Counted from the first letter of the stretch, positions 1-5,852 are shown. The stretch: DNA of 12,901 bases from an uncultured bacterium (GCA_913009865.1 CAJVYK010000044.1:1-12901), one strand, 5' to 3'. Made by a program: numbers and translations. Notes: a model not told the origin generated them from the letters alone.

Positions 1-493
1 GCAGCACAGCATAGGCCCGCGACAGTTTTTTTGTAACCGTGCCCAGCGGTATATCAAGCTGCTCGGCAACCTGGCTGCAAGAGTAGCCGCCATAGTATCG
101 AAGTAAAATCAGTTTCCGATAAGAATCAGGCAGCTCGGCAATTGCTCGTTCGAGAGCGTAATCCTGCGAAAGCTCCGGCCCGGGGACTTTCTCGGAGAAC
201 GAGCGGACAATCTCTCGCCGGCGACGTTGCTCGTTTCTCTGGTGTTCTTTTGCCACGCGCTTGGCGATACCTAACAGCCAGGGGAAAAACGAATCCGGCT
301 TTTTCAGTTTCTCCAGACTAAAGTAGGCCCGCACAAAGCTCTCCTGGGCGGCCTCATCGGCCTTATCTTTGCTGCCCAACCGTCCGGTAAGCTGCGCCAG
401 CAAAACGGTCTGATAACGCCGTACAAGGTAGCGAAAATCATCCGAATGGCCGTCCAGACAACGCTCAATGTAGTATTTGTTCGTCTGGGACAT
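1..493 (-). CDS. ECF-family RNA polymerase sigma factor (C-terminus cut by window edge)
   Basis: Translating the minus strand from the ATG at 493 gives 164 residues without a stop up to the window edge. Residues about 15-85 look like sigma-70 region 2: a DDFRYLVRRYQ helix, then DEAAQESFVRAYFSL, then FFPWLLGIAKRVAKEHQR, the usual -10-recognition pattern. After a short basic linker, residues about 122-164 form region 4: AELPDSYRKLILLRYYGGYSCSQVAEQLDIPLGTVTKKLSRA, a canonical -35-binding helix-turn-helix. The role is transcription initiation at a specific regulon as part of the RNA polymerase holoenzyme. A GAGGTG ribosome site sits just upstream of the ATG. No anti-sigma gene is visible, but the downstream side is off the window. 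It is divergent from the TPR gene. The family call is firm; the regulon is unknown. Confidence 0.93.
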   Translation of the reverse strand, partial: MSQTNKYYIERCLDGHSDDFRYLVRRYQTVLLAQLTGRLGSKDKADEAAQESFVRAYFSLEKLKKPDSFFPWLLGIAKRVAKEHQRNEQRRRREIVRSFSEKVPGPELSQDYALERAIAELPDSYRKLILLRYYGGYSCSQVAEQLDIPLGTVTKKLSRAYAVL

Positions 494-522
494 CAACACC
501 TCAAAAAATCTATAAAGAATTC

Positions 523-548
523 GAATCCTCACTATATAGTGCGGAATC
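523..548. promoter_or_regulatory. 26-bp near-palindrome upstream of the sigma-factor gene
   Basis: The centre CACTATATAGTG (530-541) is a perfect 12-bp palindrome. The symmetry continues outward, so 11 of 13 base pairs match over the whole element. It lies about 30 nt upstream of the sigma ATG and contains a TATATA that could serve as a -10. A dimeric regulator site over the sigma promoter is the simplest reading. This is inferred from symmetry only. Confidence 0.4.
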
Positions 549-742
549 AGTTGCATTTGCGACACAAAAAAATAAAAAAGCGACGGCAGGGGGACAGTAA
601 AACCCGGAAACCAGCCTTTAGAATCGCAACAATCCCTACATCACACACAATCGCCACAACGAAAAGACAAAGTAAAAACCCGGATAACTATTTGCAAAAA
701 CAGCAATTAACAGGCCGGTTCATATTGTCGATACCTTTTAAC

Positions 743-771
743 AGCGTTTAGCGGATAGCGTATAGCGAATA
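743..771. repeat. Four-copy 7-bp tandem repeat, AGCGNNT
   Basis: Four consecutive heptamers read AGCGTTT, AGCGGAT, AGCGTAT and AGCGAAT, followed by AG. They lie just upstream of the REP-like hairpin in front of the TPR gene. Similar AGCGTATAG-type short repeats are common intergenic elements in bacteria. The function is unknown. Confidence 0.7.
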
Positions 772-783
772 GATTGCCGTTAG

Positions 784-803
784 ATTCCTGCTTTCGCAGG
801 AAT
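784..803. repeat. REP-like inverted repeat, ATTCCTGC-TTTC-GCAGGAAT
   Basis: A perfect 8-bp inverted repeat with a 4-nt loop. This is the widespread 'cattcctgcgaaagcaggaat' intergenic element type; translated, it gives the familiar spurious peptide DSCFRRND. Its presence shows that the open frame upstream of the ATG at 849 is not part of the TPR protein. Confidence 0.75.
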
Positions 804-848
804 GACATTACTATACCCAATACGATACGAATCACGGGCAACGAACTT

Positions 849-2447
849 ATGAGCAGATTGTTAGAAATTCTCGGCAGGGCGATGACGGTCGATACGGCCG
901 AGCTGATTGCGCATTGGCTGAATGAAGTTAAACCTCCCCCAAACGGCAGTGGAGCCGAGCAATATCGGCAGTTGAATAAACTCGTTAAGCTGATAAACGA
1001 GAGAAAAACCGAGGCAGCCGGCGAGCAGATAAGACTCTATCTTTTTGAAAATCCTTCCTGCACACGAGGACGATTAGCGGCGGCGGCAATCTGCCTGCAT
1101 AAAAACCAACCGCACGGCGCCATTGAAGAACTAAATTCAGTGTATCTGCGGCAGCCGAATAATACGATGGCGCTTTATGCCCTGGGCTATTGTTTCGAGC
1201 GGCTCGGCAAAGAGTCTCAAGCTGTTGAGTTCTATCAGGATTGTCTGAAGTTTAAAAATTATTTGCAGCTTCCCAGGCAGCGATTGGCTGCCATTTATTT
1301 TAAAAATGGTCAACTGGAAAAGACCATACAGGAATATGAGCTGTTGAAAAGCGAATATCCCGATGATATATCAACGCTTGTAACACTTGGGCATTTGTAT
1401 ATTGCCAGTGCCGGATATACTAAAGCTATTGAAACATTTAACACCGCAATTTTGATACATCCGGACAATTTTCACGCCGAAAATGGCGATATAGATCAGC
1501 TCATTAGAGATGGACTGCTTCGCGAGGCATCCGAGCAGCTTGATGATTTATTGGCTGAGCAGCCCGAGAGAGTGGATTTGATTGTCAAGCAGGCGGATGT
1601 CCTTAGTATGTTGGGCGCCACCACTGAGGCCGTTTCGCAATACCAGGAAGCGCTTCGTATTTGTCCGGATTTTTTGGAGGCAACTATAAAACTTGGAACA
1701 CAATATTTGCAGATGCATGCCGACCGGCCGGCCGCACAGCAGTTCAACAGAGCGGTCGAGATAAACGACAAAATAGTTGATGCTTATACCGGGCTTGCTA
1801 TCGCCCAAAAATCAGCCGGCAGCGTCTCGTACGCTCTGGCGACATTATCGCTGGCGGCGGCAATTGACGCTAACAGTTCATTATTGTTCGCCCAGACGGC
1901 TACTTTGCAATTCAAGATAGGCCTTAGTGGGAATTTGCCTTTCTCCAATGAGAACGATTCAGCCGACCTAATTGAAGCTGTGATTGGCGCACATCGGCAG
2001 CAAATCGCTTCTCGGCCGCAAAATCCGGATTTACACTATCGGTTGGGCGTCCTGATGATGAGCGTAGGAAGGATAAGTGAAGGCCTTAAGTCATTTCGAA
2101 CTGTTTTAGAGATAAACCCAACTTACACCAGAGCCAGGAGCAAACTGGCGGTATGTCTGTTTGAAACAGACCGGAAACAGGATGCGATGGAGCAACTAAC
2201 CGGCTCTGAGTGTTTGGATAAGGATACGCTGGAACTGCACTATAAAACGGCCTTGCTTTATTGCGACAGGATAAAGTTTGCATCGTCGCTTATTAATCTT
2301 GACCGTTTGCTGGAAGATAATTTCGCCTATGCAGATACGACGGTTAACATTTCAATAGTTCTTCAGAATTTAGGGCTGTTAGACAGAGCAGACATTATGT
2401 GGGATAATCTTTCAGATACAGCCAGCCAAGCGATCAATGCCGGCTGA
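849..2447 (+). CDS. Tetratricopeptide-repeat (TPR) protein
   Basis: A 532-residue protein built largely of helical TPR pairs. Typical repeat signatures include ALYALGYCFERLGKESQAVEF, LVTLGHLYIASAGYTKAIETFNTAILIHPDN, AVSQYQEALRICPDFLEATIKLG and LHYRLGVLMMSVGRISEGLKSF...LEINP. There is no signal peptide and no membrane segment, so it is probably a cytoplasmic scaffold for protein-protein contacts; the partner is unknown. I start at ATG 849. The frame stays open back to a TTG at 774, but that extension is made by a REP-like hairpin and is not coding. The ribosome site at 849 is weak. Codon usage and neighbours look chromosomal rather than viral. Confidence 0.88.
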   Translation: MSRLLEILGRAMTVDTAELIAHWLNEVKPPPNGSGAEQYRQLNKLVKLINERKTEAAGEQIRLYLFENPSCTRGRLAAAAICLHKNQPHGAIEELNSVYLRQPNNTMALYALGYCFERLGKESQAVEFYQDCLKFKNYLQLPRQRLAAIYFKNGQLEKTIQEYELLKSEYPDDISTLVTLGHLYIASAGYTKAIETFNTAILIHPDNFHAENGDIDQLIRDGLLREASEQLDDLLAEQPERVDLIVKQADVLSMLGATTEAVSQYQEALRICPDFLEATIKLGTQYLQMHADRPAAQQFNRAVEINDKIVDAYTGLAIAQKSAGSVSYALATLSLAAAIDANSSLLFAQTATLQFKIGLSGNLPFSNENDSADLIEAVIGAHRQQIASRPQNPDLHYRLGVLMMSVGRISEGLKSFRTVLEINPTYTRARSKLAVCLFETDRKQDAMEQLTGSECLDKDTLELHYKTALLYCDRIKFASSLINLDRLLEDNFAYADTTVNISIVLQNLGLLDRADIMWDNLSDTASQAINAG

Positions 2448-2534
2448 GCTCCTGCAATAACCCGAGAAGTCAGAAAACACACCGAAAAGCCAAAAACACA
2501 CACAACCACTCTTTGACTCCAAAATAAAGGCCGA

Positions 2535-2696
2535 ATGAAACATAACATATCTTATGGGACGTTGTGGGTTGGTTTTATAATCGTTGCGACTTTATCGGTC
2601 TTGTCCCATTGGTTACTTAAAACATACACCGGATTGGCTGGTTGTCAAATTATTTTTCTGATTTTTGTGAAATTTTTTGAATATATTGAATCTTGA
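2535..2696 (+). CDS. Small hypothetical membrane protein (53 aa)
   Basis: The ATG follows AAAGG at a good distance (AAAGGCCGAATG). Residues about 8-28 form a hydrophobic segment (GTLWVGFIIVATLSVLSHWLL) and residues about 36-50 a second one (GCQIIFLIFVKFF), so it could cross the membrane once or twice. I do not recognise a family. It lies 87 nt after the TPR gene on the same strand and could be its operon partner. Its stop codon is followed by open sequence in the same frame, so it could also be a gene shortened at the integration junction. It is a real ORF with a plausible start, but without conservation data it stays tentative. Confidence 0.45.
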   Translation: MKHNISYGTLWVGFIIVATLSVLSHWLLKTYTGLAGCQIIFLIFVKFFEYIES

Positions 2697-2812
2697 GTCG
2701 CTACTCCTGAACCACCGGAGCGAAGCGACCAGCCGGAGATATTTGAACAGTTTGATCGTTATCTGCAACTGCAGTTGATGAGCGTGAGGTTACTGCCGGC
2801 GACAGCCGGCGT

Positions 2813-2838
2813 AAAAAAATATCGGGCGTTAGCCCGAT
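2813..2838 (-). terminator. Rho-independent terminator at the left end of the provirus
   Basis: On the minus strand ATCGGGC-TAAC-GCCCGAT makes a perfect 7-bp stem with a 4-nt loop, followed by A and seven T. It ends both the candidate small RNA and any read-through from the long leftward operon, and protects the rightward host genes from antisense transcription. Confidence 0.85.
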
Positions 2839-2930
2839 TCCACTTGCCTGGCGGCGGCGATTGGTTTATAATCGCCGCCAGGCGGGTCTCTCTCCTTCCC
2901 GTAGGGGAGAGAGAGACCCGCCTCCCTGCC
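2813..2930 (-). ncRNA. Candidate structured small RNA (about 118 nt) with its own promoter and terminator
   Basis: The predicted start is near 2929, 7 nt after a TAGACT -10. The transcript would open with G-rich sequence and fold into three stems. Stem A pairs 2909-2922 with 2881-2894, 14 perfect pairs, with a further inner CCC/GGG pairing around loop 2901-2903. Stem B pairs 2871-2882 with 2847-2861, with one 3-nt bulge and the loop TATAAACCA. Stem C is the terminator hairpin at 2821-2838, followed by seven U. Stems A and B abut and compete for two C residues at 2881-2882, so they probably stack. No start codon with a ribosome site lies in the transcript. I do not recognise an Rfam family. 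By length and place a packaging RNA (as in phi29) or a regulatory RNA are possible, but that is speculation. Confidence 0.6.
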
Positions 2931-2935
2931 CTGTC

Positions 2936-2964
2936 AGTCTATGTACTCTTTTTCTTCCTGTCAA
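2936..2964 (-). promoter_or_regulatory. Sigma-70-type promoter for the candidate small RNA
   Basis: A consensus -35 TTGACA (2959-2964) is separated by exactly 17 nt from TAGACT (2936-2941), four of six matches to TATAAT. This is the best promoter match I found in the window. It points leftward, away from the protein genes, into the hairpins and terminator, so its product must be a short transcript. Confidence 0.7.
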
Positions 2965-2969
2965 CAAAA

Positions 2970-3001
2970 AAAGATTGGCCAGAGAAAAGATTGGCCAGAG
3001 A
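2970..3001 (-). repeat. Two tandem 16-bp direct repeats upstream of the small-RNA promoter
   Basis: On the minus strand TCTCTGGCCAATCTTT occurs twice head to tail without a gap. Each copy contains the palindromic core TGGCCA. The nearer copy ends 5 bp upstream of the -35 hexamer, where activator half-sites usually lie. The placement suggests a regulator binding site; the regulator is unknown. Confidence 0.65.
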
Positions 3002-3028
3002 AAAACTGCAAAAAAAATATAGAGCTGA

Positions 3029-3325
3029 TTACAGGCCGTTGTTGGCCTGGCGGATATATTGCCTCCCGATCGGGGCACTATCGCTTAACACGGGACGATC
3101 TGAGCGTCCCTGTGGGCTGCTCAGCTTACCGAGCATAGACTTTACCGGCTCTACGCCCAGACGGTTACTTATGGCTGTTACCTGCAGCTCCAGGCCCCGG
3201 AGCCGGCCTTCAAGACGCTGCAGCCGGCGATCGACCTGGTTCCAGAGGATTAGAAAAAATACTATGGCAATTTTCGTGATGATATTGCCGTAGAAGTTTA
3301 AAGTGTTTTTGTTTTTGTCATTCAT
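3029..3325 (-). CDS. Membrane-anchored coiled-coil protein, holin-like candidate
   Basis: A 98-residue protein with a short polar N-terminus, one hydrophobic segment at about residues 10-28 (YGNIITKIAIVFFLILW), then a charged heptad-like helix (QVDRRLQRLEGRLRGLELQVTAI) and a loose C-terminal tail. One TM plus coiled coil at the end of a late operon is the layout of several small holins and virion membrane proteins. I choose ATG 3325 because GAGGCGAT lies just upstream; an earlier in-frame ATG would place that site inside the gene. The start overlaps the stop of the preceding gene by 8 nt. The function is inferred from layout only. Confidence 0.7.
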   Translation of the reverse strand: MNDKNKNTLNFYGNIITKIAIVFFLILWNQVDRRLQRLEGRLRGLELQVTAISNRLGVEPVKSMLGKLSSPQGRSDRPVLSDSAPIGRQYIRQANNGL

Positions 3326-3500
3326 TGAATATCGCCTCGACTTCATCGATGAGCTGATCGTAAGTCAAAGTATGTTCCTGCCCTTTTACCTGGATCGTTA
3401 CGGACTGCTTTTCTCGATCGACTTTGAAAGAAAAATCACCGAGAAAAGATTTTATCACGCCCTTGATGAGTTTCACGTTGAACGGAGACGGCTTTGTCAT
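3318..3500 (-). CDS. Hypothetical small protein (60 aa)
   Basis: Starts with ATGA overlapping the previous stop, so it is translationally coupled. It opens with a basic helix (FNVKLIKGVIKSFLGDF), continues with a beta-like stretch (FSFKVDREKQSVTIQVKGQEHTL) and ends with an acidic helix. It has no membrane segment or cysteine. I do not recognise a family. Its place between two membrane proteins late in the structural operon suggests a virion or lysis accessory, but nothing in the sequence shows which. Confidence 0.7.
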   Translation of the reverse strand: MTKPSPFNVKLIKGVIKSFLGDFSFKVDREKQSVTIQVKGQEHTLTYDQLIDEVEAIFNE

Positions 3501-3898
3501 TTGTTGCGCTTCAGCCCCGCTATAAGACCACGCTTGCGAACATTATCACCCAGGGCACCCAGCAGCCCACCGCCGACCATAAGCTGCACCAGGCCGCCCC
3601 AGTCGGCAACACCGCCAGAAGCCAGCTTCATAAGTACCTGTTGGAATTCTCCCCAGGCCGCTTTCTGTTTTTCAAGGTCTGCTTTGCTCGCATCGAACTT
3701 TAACATTGTTTGCTCCTGGCTGAGCTGCCAGACCTTGAACTCGGTTTCGAGCTGGGCCGGCGTAACTGTCCTGGCCGGATCAAGCGGACTGGGCGTCTCA
3801 GGAGTGCAGCCGAAAGCGACAACCCAAATCAAAAGACCCGCCAACGGAGCGATTACTATAAAACGATTGTGATCTATCCACTTCCATACCTTTTGCAT
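3497..3898 (-). CDS. Membrane/lipoprotein-like virion protein with central coiled coil
   Basis: A 133-residue protein with a hydrophobic N-terminal segment at about 13-30 that ends in AFGC (Cys31). This could be a lipobox, although Phe at -2 is unusual, so a plain TM anchor is equally possible. A Pro-rich stretch follows, then a helical, heptad-like region (about 48-92), a Gly-rich hydrophobic segment (LVQLMVGGGLLGALGDNV, about 103-121) and a basic C-terminus, GLIAGLKRNK. The AAAGGGG ribosome site before ATG 3898 is strong. The two hydrophobic parts joined by a coiled coil fit a membrane-spanning virion or lysis protein. I cannot name a family. Confidence 0.75.
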   Translation of the reverse strand: MQKVWKWIDHNRFIVIAPLAGLLIWVVAFGCTPETPSPLDPARTVTPAQLETEFKVWQLSQEQTMLKFDASKADLEKQKAAWGEFQQVLMKLASGGVADWGGLVQLMVGGGLLGALGDNVRKRGLIAGLKRNK

Positions 3899-3930
3899 TT
3901 TCAGCCCCTTTACTAAAAATTCTGCTTGTG

Positions 3931-3942
3931 AGAATCGATTCT
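3931..3942. promoter_or_regulatory. 12-bp palindrome in the gap upstream of the 133-aa gene
   Basis: AGAATCGATTCT is a perfect palindrome inside an 85-nt gap, one of the larger non-coding gaps in this otherwise packed operon. It could be an operator or mark an internal promoter, but no convincing -35/-10 pair accompanies it. Confidence 0.3.
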
Positions 3943-3983
3943 AAGAGCCGATCTCAAGTCGAGGGATACAACAGCACCCCCCC

Positions 3984-4106
3984 CTATCGGCGTTTACGTT
4001 TTCGCCGGCTGATCCGCCAGCCGCCTTTGACTTTGTAAAGCGATTGACCTTTTTTTCTGGCATTCTTTGCCGATGATTTTTTCTTATACGTTTTTCGCTT
4101 TGTCAT
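3984..4106 (-). CDS. Very small, highly basic protein (40 aa), nucleic-acid-binding candidate
   Basis: ATG 4106 is preceded by AAGGGAG at ideal spacing, one of the best ribosome sites in the operon. The 40 residues include about 20 Lys/Arg (MTKRKTYKKKSSAKNARKK at the start, SRRKRKRR at the end) around one aromatic patch (LYKVKGGW). Tiny basic proteins of this kind condense or neutralise packaged DNA in small icosahedral phages, for example the J/VP8 proteins of Microviridae. I infer a genome-packing role by analogy, not by recognised homology. The stop is followed at once by a run of eight G on the coding strand. Confidence 0.8.
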   Translation of the reverse strand: MTKRKTYKKKSSAKNARKKGQSLYKVKGGWRISRRKRKRR

Positions 4107-4117
4107 AATTAACTCCC

Positions 4118-4294
4118 TTAACTGCTCTCGATTTCTGCAATTTCTGAATCCAAATCGAGAACCTCATTATTCAGTTGAACAATACTTTGCAACATCGTTT
4201 TTTTAACTCTCTGCAAATCTTCCTTAGTGTGTTTACTAATACACCCTGATGGATGCTCTACGATTTGCATTTTGTTTTTATAGCTTATTTTCAT
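4118..4294 (-). CDS. Hypothetical small helical protein (58 aa)
   Basis: I place the start at ATG 4294, whose ATGA overlaps the stop of the upstream gene, with GAAAAGG just before it; a GTG six codons earlier is less likely. The N-terminus is basic (MKISYKNKMQ), the middle contains CISKHTKEDLQRVKK, and the C-terminal half is an acidic amphipathic helix (LNNEVLDLDSEIAEIESS) suited to a coiled coil. There is no membrane segment. The family is not recognised. It sits between the lectin-like spike candidate and the basic protein. Confidence 0.65.
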   Translation of the reverse strand: MKISYKNKMQIVEHPSGCISKHTKEDLQRVKKTMLQSIVQLNNEVLDLDSEIAEIESS

Positions 4295-4818
4295 ACGCCT
4301 TTTCTCACGCACATAGCATAGTAAGTGGCTGTCGTTTTTGATTGAAAAGCTACATCGCCTGTTTCAGTATTGACCGTCCATGCCCTGGTTTCTGATGGTT
4401 TAAAAGTTGTACTCGACCAAAGAGTTATTGCGTCAGTGATAAGAAAAGGTAAATAAAAGGCTGGATATGCTGTGCTGTAATCAACAATGGAAATAAGTTC
4501 TTTGATATTCGCTAATCGCCAATCGTCGAAGCCGCCTGCCGTTAGCAAGTCCGCTATCATTATCGCACCAGCCCAGTCAACAGCTAAACTTTCTTCTTTC
4601 TGTCGCCACATCAAACCGGTAGCTCTATCGATGACAAGGGGATCGCCGCTAATCGTTTTTTCAATAAATCTCTGCCGGTTGTTGGAGTTGAGCCGTCTCT
4701 GCCACCAGCCGGCCTGGTAAGTGCCGTCATCGCCAGTTGCGTATGATGTTGCCTGGCTTGTTTTTGGCAAACCGCGGGAAAGAACCATTTGCTTGCTATC
4801 TGGTGTCAAAATTTTCAT
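4291..4818 (-). CDS. Lcl_C (DUF1566) domain protein, putative receptor-binding spike
   Basis: From ATG 4818, 175 residues. From about residue 60 to the end it matches the Lcl_C/DUF1566 pattern: DRATGLMW (64-71), WAGAIMIADLL, FDDWRLANIKELISIVDYS (97-115), LWSSTT (133-138), an Ala-Trp-V strand, and the terminal AMCVRKGV. In the family this C-terminal module of Legionella Lcl-type adhesins has a C-type-lectin/FGE-like fold and mediates binding to sugars or surfaces. The N-terminal 60 residues probably anchor it to the virion. The start is chosen because it lies 1 nt after the previous stop; an upstream alternative would overlap that gene by 44 nt. In a tailless virus I infer attachment to the host. 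No reverse transcriptase or template repeat of a diversity-generating system is in view. Confidence 0.82.
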   Translation of the reverse strand: MKILTPDSKQMVLSRGLPKTSQATSYATGDDGTYQAGWWQRRLNSNNRQRFIEKTISGDPLVIDRATGLMWRQKEESLAVDWAGAIMIADLLTAGGFDDWRLANIKELISIVDYSTAYPAFYLPFLITDAITLWSSTTFKPSETRAWTVNTETGDVAFQSKTTATYYAMCVRKGV

Positions 4819-4819
4819 T

Positions 4820-5425
4820 TTATACCTGGTAAACTGCAAACAGCTTTTCGTCTGCAATCTCAAAGTTGGCGTTGATCTGATTTAAATTCGATAGCTTCAC
4901 GGTTATCGATTCGTGTGGATCGAGTGGTAAGCAGCTATCCTGAACCGCCGCCGTGCCAAAATCCACCCACACGATCCCGGTGTTTTTGACATCGGCCTTG
5001 AGCAGTACCGTATCGCATACCTGAGCAGACGGTATCGTATTCGTATTTGCCGCGGCGTTTGTGATCACAACGATCGGCTGAGCTTCGGCCTGGCTGAGTC
5101 CCTGGACTGAGTCCATTTTGAATTCACGGCCAAAAATAACTTTGAGCCATTCGCCGGCCTGTGCAGTGTTAGTTAAGTATAGACCGGAAAAGACAGTTTC
5201 GATCGAGCTGCCCTTTTTAAGATTCAGCGAATCCGCTCCGATTCGATTCAGCTTGACGCTTGCCAGGGCACTATCGCTCGAAGCGTCCTCGATATAAATT
5301 GTTTTGCCGGCAACGGCAACAAACTCATCATTCCGGGCATTGTCCAGCTCGATCGTAACCGATGTGTAGTGGTCATCGCCCCTGCGGACCTGGTCTGCCA
5401 ATTTTTCTTTCCAGTCACTCTGCAT
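4820..5425 (-). CDS. Beta-rich structural protein, vertex/spike-base candidate (paralogue of 6442-7107)
   Basis: A 201-residue protein of alternating polar/hydrophobic strands with no membrane segment. Module 1 (about 22-105) has VTIELDNARNDEFVAVAG, IYIEDASS, ASVKLN, LKKGSSIE and LYLTNTAQAGEWLKVIFG. Module 2 (about 130-201) has VLLKADVKNTGIVWVDFG, then LPLDPHESITVKLSNL, and ends LFAVYQV. The NTG...G...L.P.ESITV pattern recurs in phage fibre and decoration domains. Both modules can be laid over those of the 221-residue protein further upstream in the operon. It precedes the lectin-like gene by 1 nt, so base plus receptor-binder is a natural reading. The family name is unknown. Confidence 0.75.
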   Translation of the reverse strand: MQSDWKEKLADQVRRGDDHYTSVTIELDNARNDEFVAVAGKTIYIEDASSDSALASVKLNRIGADSLNLKKGSSIETVFSGLYLTNTAQAGEWLKVIFGREFKMDSVQGLSQAEAQPIVVITNAAANTNTIPSAQVCDTVLLKADVKNTGIVWVDFGTAAVQDSCLPLDPHESITVKLSNLNQINANFEIADEKLFAVYQV

Positions 5426-5426
5426 T

Positions 5427-5852
5427 TTATTTCTTTCGCAAACTCCCGATTAGCAAAACTACCGCAACGATAAGAAAACCGAATGAAACCGCCTGCACAG
5501 CCGGCTCTTTTACTATTTTTTTCACGTCTTCAACGCGAGCCCAAAAAATCAAGCCGCCGCCGACAACAGCAACAGCGATTGCCGTTGCCGTAATCGCAGC
5601 AGCTACGCCGGCCTTCTGGATTTCCGGCTCCGCTTCTTCCGGCGTGATAATCGTTATTTTAGCTATCACTCCGTCATCGAGCAGCGTCCAGCCGGTTACC
5701 CTGAATTGTGCATATTTTTTTTGCAATCGATTTTCAATAATAGCCCATTGCGTAGCCCGCCTCCAGGTGCCGCCGGATAAACTGAATCGTATCTCGATTT
5801 TATCGCCCGGGTAAAGCGGTTCGTTTAAGCTGATGGGTATTTTTTCGGTCAT
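5427..5852 (-). CDS. Virion membrane protein with N-terminal beta domain and two TM helices
   Basis: A 141-residue protein. Residues 1-70 form a soluble beta domain (LNEPLYPGDKIEIRF, WAIIENRLQKKYAQFRVTGW, DDGVIAKITIITP). Residues about 81-105 are a first TM of Ala/Val/Gly character, followed by a short charged loop (RVEDVKKIVKE), a second TM at about 118-137 and the basic tail SLRKK. A hairpin in the membrane with a soluble head fits a minor protein linking the inner membrane to the capsid, as in PM2- and PRD1-type virions. I do not recognise a named family. Confidence 0.75.
   Translation of the reverse strand: MTEKIPISLNEPLYPGDKIEIRFSLSGGTWRRATQWAIIENRLQKKYAQFRVTGWTLLDDGVIAKITIITPEEAEPEIQKAGVAAAITATAIAVAVVGGGLIFWARVEDVKKIVKEPAVQAVSFGFLIVAVVLLIGSLRKK

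Larger units (their letters stand above)
494..848. other. Divergent intergenic region between sigma factor and TPR gene
   Basis: This 355-nt stretch has no gene I would defend on either strand; open frames crossing it are low-complexity and run antisense into the sigma gene. It holds a 26-bp near-palindrome close to the sigma gene, a 7-bp tandem repeat and a REP-like hairpin close to the TPR gene, listed separately. The middle (about 560-720) is A-rich and shows nothing else clear. Promoters for both flanking genes should lie here, but none matches the consensus well enough to place. Confidence 0.6.
2697..3028. other. Junction region between host genes and provirus operon
   Basis: No protein gene here is convincing. 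The minus strand carries tandem 16-bp repeats, a strong promoter, two long hairpins and an intrinsic terminator, each listed separately. The plus-strand stretch 2697-2790 is open and reads with protein-like composition (PEIFEQFDRYLQLQL), then runs straight through the hairpins. It may be a remnant of a disrupted host gene. A 12-bp palindrome, CAACTGCAGTTG, occurs at 2766-2777, and GCCGGC-GACA-GCCGGC at 2795-2810. The exact host/virus boundary cannot be fixed without the other end of the element. Confidence 0.5.

Noticed and set aside
446..751. Plus-strand open frame of 101 codons
   Set aside because: It begins antisense inside the sigma gene and is a Lys/Thr/Asn-rich translation of A-rich intergenic DNA.
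774..848. N-terminal extension of the TPR protein from a TTG at 774
   Set aside because: The 25 extra residues are encoded by a REP-like hairpin and give the well-known spurious peptide DSCFRRND; ATG 849 is the natural start.
2569..2874. Similar words TTGGTTTTATAATCG (2569-2583) and TTGGTTTATAATCG (2861-2874) as possible att repeats
   Set aside because: They differ by an indel, the second is the arm and loop of a hairpin of the candidate RNA, and both lie on the same side of the element. Chance is more likely.
2775..3293. Plus-strand open frame of 172 codons across the junction
   Set aside because: It runs through the promoter, the two long hairpins, the tandem repeats and the C-terminal part of the 98-residue viral gene, with low-complexity Arg/Ser-rich translation. 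Only its first residues look protein-like, noted as a possible remnant.
3977..3984. Run of eight C as a programmed frameshift site
   Set aside because: It lies after the stop codon of the 40-residue gene (the first base of the run is shared with the stop), and no downstream frame continues a protein.
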